Origin: Sphingobacteriales bacterium
Lineage (GTDB): Bacteria; Bacteroidota; Bacteroidia; Sphingobacteriales; Sphingobacteriaceae
Direction of reading: 5' to 3'
DNA: 9,459 bases
NCBI GenBank assembly: GCA_947478655.1
Contig: CANJWU010000035.1
Span: 1 to 9,459 of the forward strand
Shown: in pieces, positions 6,089 through 9,459 of the stretch
Numbering within the stretch: position 1 is the stretch's first letter
How the letters are laid out: the number at the start of each line of letters is the position of its first letter
Program-made: the position numbers and the translations under genes
The notes under the pieces: model-generated
Told to the model about the DNA's origin: nothing
Databases searched by the model: none
Seen by the model: the letters and a program-made list of their open reading frames with translations, nothing else

Positions 6089-7923
6089 TGAAAAAGATTT
6101 TAGGGTTTTTAATTTTATTTTTTGTGATGCAAAACAGCATTGCACAAAGTAATTTTTACCAAATTGATAGCGTACAAAAAATTGAAATTTATTTCCATGA
6201 AAGTAATTGGGATCGCATACTCGATAGCTTGAAAGCATTAGATGTAGGCTATTTGAAAGCAGATTCTGTAAAAATTAATGGGGTAAATTTTACCAATGTA
6301 GGTGTTAAATATAAAGGCAACAGTTCTTACTCCGCAAATCAAACAAAAAACCCTTTTACCATTAAATTAGACAAATATACCAGCCAAAATTACCAGGGAT
6401 ATAAAAGTATTAAGCTGGCTAATTGTTACGACGACCCCTCTATGATTCGTGAAGTATTGGCTTACCAAATTTTACAAAAATACATGCATTGCCCACAAAG
6501 TAATTTTGCAAATGTGATGGTAAATGGTGTAAATATTGGTTTGTATTCTAACGACGAAGACATCACAAAACCCTTTATATTAAAGCATTTTGGCTCATCT
6601 GGCAATACCTTTTTTAAATGCAGCCCACTTTATGCTTCGCCTGCTTTTAAAGCAAATTTAAAATACATTGGGCTCGCCGATAGTAATTATAAAAAATTGT
6701 ATGAAATACAATCAACCGCATTAAGTGGTTGGCAAGACTTAATTCGATTGTGCGATACGCTTAGTAATGTGCCACAAGCAGCAAGCGAATTAATGAATAT
6801 GGATCGTGTAATTTGGATGCTCGCATTTAACAATGCAATTGTAAATTTAGATAGTTATAGTGGCGTGTTTTCACAAAATTATTTCATTTACAAAGACAAT
6901 AGCGGTTTTTATAACCCTATAATTTGGGATTTGAATATGGCATTTGGAGGTTTTAATTTCGTTGGCACACCAAACAATGGCACAGGCACATTGGCTTTGA
7001 GCGATATGCAACAATTATCGCCTAGCTTCCATGCAAGCCATAGCGATTGGCCTTTAATTCAAATTGTAATGAATGATGCTAGAATGCGTAAAATGTATTT
7101 TGCACACTTTAAAACAATATTCAACGAAATTATTGCCAATCAGGCATACGAAAGCTTAGCCTTACAATTACAAAACACCATCCGCACCGCTGTTCAAGCC
7201 GATCAAAATAAGTTTTTTACTAACAACGATTTTGAAAATGGAATGAATGGAAATGTGGTCATTAATGGTAGAACAGTACCAGGCATTAAAACATTAATGG
7301 CTGCACGTTTGGCCTATTTACAAAACCAAAGTGAATATAAAGCAGTTGCCCCAAGCCTTAGCAGTGTAGCTTGTTTACAGCCCAATGCGCAAATCAACGA
7401 TAGGGTTTATATTCATGCAAATATTGCAAATACAACTTATGCAGCTTTGTATTATCGAAGTGATTCTACTGCTGCATTTAATTATACAGAAATGTTTGAC
7501 GATGGCTTACATCAAGATGGACAAGCAGGCGATGGTATTTTTGGCGCAAACTTTTTAATGCAAAGTGCACAAGCTCAATATTATATTTATACCGAGAATA
7601 ACAATGCAGGTAGTTTTGCACCAGCACGTGCAGCACATGAATATTATCGTGTACCTGGGCAAGCAATTTATAGTAGTATAGTGAACAACACATTGGCTAA
7701 TAAAAACCTGCAAATATTCCCTAACCCAACTAAAAACCATTTGCAAATTAGCCATTTCCCATTGAGTGCCATGGGTAACAGCTTCTTTATTTACAATAGC
7801 ATGGGGCAAATGGTTTATCGCAATCAATTTAGCCAATCGGGAATAATTGATTTGCCAAATTTAAATAGCGGTGTGTATGTATTGTGTTTTGAAGGCCAAA
7901 AAATCGTATTTGAAATAGAGTAG
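6088..7923 (+). CDS. T9SS-secreted CotH-family protein kinase
   Basis: A 611-residue protein with a signal peptide to about Q20. The CotH kinase-like domain spans about 30-345. Landmarks are G72-VKYKGNSS, K87-NPFTIKLD95, Y105-KSIKL, D115-D-P-SMIRE122, V143-x-VNGVNIGLYSNDED158, N253-L-D255 with N264-YFIY, and W280-D281-L-N283 followed by FGG. CotH proteins, known from Bacillus spore coats, phosphorylate serines of target proteins using ATP. D255 and D281 are the most likely catalytic and metal-binding acids, by position only. About 430-522 is a beta-sandwich with an acidic loop (D471-D-G, then D477, then G481-D-G) common after CotH domains. F544-PNP to the end is a T9SS sorting domain. Start and upstream stop share a base (TAATG), indicating coupling. 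An ATP source and substrate outside the cell are unexplained. The basic tail of the upstream barrel and the co-secreted proteins are possible substrates, but no CotB-like serine-rich repeat is seen in the window. Confidence 0.88.
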   Translation: MKKILGFLILFFVMQNSIAQSNFYQIDSVQKIEIYFHESNWDRILDSLKALDVGYLKADSVKINGVNFTNVGVKYKGNSSYSANQTKNPFTIKLDKYTSQNYQGYKSIKLANCYDDPSMIREVLAYQILQKYMHCPQSNFANVMVNGVNIGLYSNDEDITKPFILKHFGSSGNTFFKCSPLYASPAFKANLKYIGLADSNYKKLYEIQSTALSGWQDLIRLCDTLSNVPQAASELMNMDRVIWMLAFNNAIVNLDSYSGVFSQNYFIYKDNSGFYNPIIWDLNMAFGGFNFVGTPNNGTGTLALSDMQQLSPSFHASHSDWPLIQIVMNDARMRKMYFAHFKTIFNEIIANQAYESLALQLQNTIRTAVQADQNKFFTNNDFENGMNGNVVINGRTVPGIKTLMAARLAYLQNQSEYKAVAPSLSSVACLQPNAQINDRVYIHANIANTTYAALYYRSDSTAAFNYTEMFDDGLHQDGQAGDGIFGANFLMQSAQAQYYIYTENNNAGSFAPARAAHEYYRVPGQAIYSSIVNNTLANKNLQIFPNPTKNHLQISHFPLSAMGNSFFIYNSMGQMVYRNQFSQSGIIDLPNLNSGVYVLCFEGQKIVFEIE

Positions 7924-7939
7924 TGTTTTTTTATTTTTG
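7910..7939 (+). promoter_or_regulatory. Bacteroidota-type promoter, near-leaderless, for the delta-60-repeat gene
   Basis: TTG at 7910-7912 (part of TTTG 7909-7912), a 19-base spacer, then TATTTTTG at 7932-7939: an exact fit to TTG-N(17-23)-TAnnTTTG. The ATG begins at 7943, only three bases after the -7 element, so transcription would start at or within a few bases of the start codon. The -33 element and most of the spacer lie inside the end of the CotH gene. Confidence 0.6.
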
Positions 7940-7942
7940 AGC

Positions 7943-9459
7943 ATGAAAAACCCGTTAAACCTATTATTGTCTTTTTTATTATTGACCATGTCCTTCGTCA
8001 GTAAGGCTCAATTAACCGAAGTTGATAACAGTTTTCAAGTAGGATTAGGCTTTAACGGCACGGTTAGAAATGTTTCGGTGCAACAAAGTGGAAAAATAAT
8101 TGCCTGTGGCGATTTTACCAATTATGCAGGATACAATACCAATAGACTCGTACGCTTGTTTAATAACGGATTAGTTGATACCAGTTTTAGAATGGGACCT
8201 GGAGCCAATGGCCCAGTTAGAGCAGCTGTTTTACAAAGCGATGATAAATTAATTGTAGCGGGCTTGTTTAGTAAATATAATGGCATTACACGCGGTAACA
8301 TTGCAAGGCTGATGCCCAACGGCGAACTCGATACGAGTTTTCATTCGGCAGTTGGTAGCAATAATGAAATTACCGATTTATTTATGCAGGCCGATGGTAA
8401 AATTATCATCTTCGGATTTTTTTATAAATACAACGAAGTTTTTTATACTGGCTTTGCTAGGTTAAAGACAAATGGCGAAATAGACACCAGCTTTGCAACG
8501 GGCAGCAGCACTAATCTCAGCCCATTGTGTAGCGCTCAACAATCAAATGGTCAATTACTAGTAGGCGGATCTTTTTTGCGTTATCAAAACATAAATGTGT
8601 CGAAGATTTTTAGAATGAGTACTAAAGGCGTGTTAGATACTACTTTTAAAGCCGGTACTATTTCTGGTAGTATCAGTAAAATTTTAGTCTTGCCGAATGA
8701 TCAAATTATGATAGCAGGTTCATTTACCACCATCAATGGAAAAGCAGTTTTAAGATTGGCAAGATTGCAAAGAGATGGCACCTTAGATACAACATTTAAC
8801 TGCAATGTGGCTGGTACCATTCGCACTTTACATTTATTACCTAATGGACAAATCATTTGCGGCGGCGATTTTACTGTTGTAAACGGCACTATGATTCGAA
8901 CCATTGCCAGAATAAAAACAGATGGTAGTTTAGACGATATTTATACCGTTGGAACGAATGGAAGTGTATTTAGCATTGCCATGCAGCCCGATAGAAATGT
9001 TTTATTTGGTGGCGCTTTTACCATTGCCTATCCAAATTTGAAACCGGATTATAATAGCAGCAAAATATTGCGACTCAAAAATTTTTATTGCTCCGCAGCA
9101 AATAAACCAAAGTTGAATTTGCCTTCGCAAAGCATTTGCCCAAAAGATAGTTTTGAAATAAAAATTGTTGGCGGAAATTTAAATGAAGCAAGTAAGTGGT
9201 ATTGGTATGCAGATAGTGTTGCAGGCTTACCCATAGATTCGGGATTGGTATTCAAAAGAAAAGGCATGCAAAGCCGTTATTATTTTGCCATTGCCAATGC
9301 GCATTGTGGCAGCACAAAAGATTCTGCTAGTTTTGCACATGTAAAAGTAAAAGACACCATAGACACCCAGGTTATTCCACTAGGCAGTGGCCCTGGGCTG
9401 TATAGCGCTGCTACAAATGCATTGTACCAATGGGTTAATTGCGATAGCGCTTATCGGCA
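7943..9459 (+). CDS. Exported delta-60-repeat seven-bladed propeller protein, 3' end outside window
   Basis: 505 complete codons are open to the right edge. The ATG at 7943 gives a signal peptide ending at about Q23 (VSKAQ before LTEVD). Residues 27-380 hold seven delta-60 repeats. Blade cores start near 41, 92, 143, 193, 244, 293 and 342, and D-[TN]-[ST]-F-type strands are at 27, 78, 129, 180, 231, 281 and, degenerate, 330 (LDDIY). Typical blade text is DGKIIIFGFF and NGQIICGGDF, then ARL-x-x-(N/D)G. The last blade lacks its own D-TSF strand, and the N-terminal one can close the ring. From about 388 an Ig/PKD-like region with cysteine pairs follows (SICP, then WYWYAD), then a second one opening YQWVNC at the edge. 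Such proteins in this phylum usually end in a T9SS domain, which would lie beyond the window. Function is unknown; surface adhesin or binding scaffold is a guess. Confidence 0.85.
   Translation, partial: MKNPLNLLLSFLLLTMSFVSKAQLTEVDNSFQVGLGFNGTVRNVSVQQSGKIIACGDFTNYAGYNTNRLVRLFNNGLVDTSFRMGPGANGPVRAAVLQSDDKLIVAGLFSKYNGITRGNIARLMPNGELDTSFHSAVGSNNEITDLFMQADGKIIIFGFFYKYNEVFYTGFARLKTNGEIDTSFATGSSTNLSPLCSAQQSNGQLLVGGSFLRYQNINVSKIFRMSTKGVLDTTFKAGTISGSISKILVLPNDQIMIAGSFTTINGKAVLRLARLQRDGTLDTTFNCNVAGTIRTLHLLPNGQIICGGDFTVVNGTMIRTIARIKTDGSLDDIYTVGTNGSVFSIAMQPDRNVLFGGAFTIAYPNLKPDYNSSKILRLKNFYCSAANKPKLNLPSQSICPKDSFEIKIVGGNLNEASKWYWYADSVAGLPIDSGLVFKRKGMQSRYYFAIANAHCGSTKDSASFAHVKVKDTIDTQVIPLGSGPGLYSAATNALYQWVNCDSAYR

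Larger units (their letters stand above)
929..7923 (+). other. Seven-gene tight cluster, probable operon (VTC, DUF4956, DUF2490, CBM-like, ASST, CotH)
   Basis: All seven genes lie on the plus strand with junctions of +9, -23, -8, -11, +3 and -1 bases in order. No terminator hairpin was found between them. With no obvious Shine-Dalgarno sites, overlapping stops and starts probably couple translation. The order runs from an inner lipoprotein and cytoplasmic enzyme, through inner and outer membrane proteins, to three T9SS cargo proteins. Confidence 0.7.

Noticed and set aside
4784..6140. Minus-strand open frames within the sulfotransferase-like and CotH genes
   Set aside because: Short, rich in cysteine and histidine from antisense reading of AT-rich codons, with no signal, promoter or domain, and fully covered by well-supported plus-strand genes.
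7478..9267. Minus-strand open frames within the CotH and delta-60 genes
   Set aside because: They are antisense to conserved domains on the plus strand and show no family resemblance. Repetition in the delta-60 gene tends to keep such frames open.

Overview
The window looks like chromosomal DNA of an AT-rich member of the Bacteroidota. Three lines of evidence support this. Three consecutive proteins end in C-terminal domains of the type IX secretion (T9SS) sorting kind, with YPNP/FPNP entry motifs and a final GxYxx-type strand. Two promoters fit the Bacteroidota pattern TTG-N(17-23)-TAnnTTTG. No start codon has an obvious Shine-Dalgarno sequence. DUF2490, septoil-knot and delta-60 proteins are also common in this phylum. 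No tRNA, rRNA, CRISPR array, IS element or integrase was seen.

Layout. At the left edge (1-266, minus strand) is the N-terminal part of a metallo-beta-lactamase-fold protein of the ETHE1/persulfide dioxygenase-like type. Its promoter overlaps a perfect 9+2+9 palindrome that may be an operator. On the plus strand an orphan terminator-like hairpin follows (386-415), then a small exported septoil-knot repeat protein (453-803). After a 125-base gap in which no clear promoter was seen, a tightly packed plus-strand gene run covers 929-7923. Its order is: small lipoprotein, VTC-type polyphosphate polymerase domain protein, DUF4956 membrane protein, DUF2490 outer-membrane barrel, secreted protein with two starch/glycogen-binding-like beta-sandwich domains, secreted arylsulfotransferase-family propeller, and secreted CotH-family kinase. 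Neighbouring genes overlap by 1 to 23 bases or are 3 to 9 bases apart, so co-transcription and translational coupling are likely. The window ends inside a large delta-60-repeat protein (7943 to the right edge). It has its own candidate promoter, placed so close to the ATG that the mRNA would be almost leaderless.

How the genes may work together (inference). A cytoplasmic polyphosphate-polymerase domain sits beside a separate multi-spanning membrane protein. This could be a split version of the eukaryotic VTC design, where catalysis and membrane passage are in one polypeptide. The following genes add an outer-membrane barrel and T9SS-exported proteins: a glycan-binding-like protein, a putative sulfotransferase and a putative protein kinase. 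The cluster therefore combines phosphate-polymer chemistry inside the cell with sulfo- and phospho-transfer chemistry predicted outside it. Individual family calls are mostly firm. The joint function is a hypothesis.
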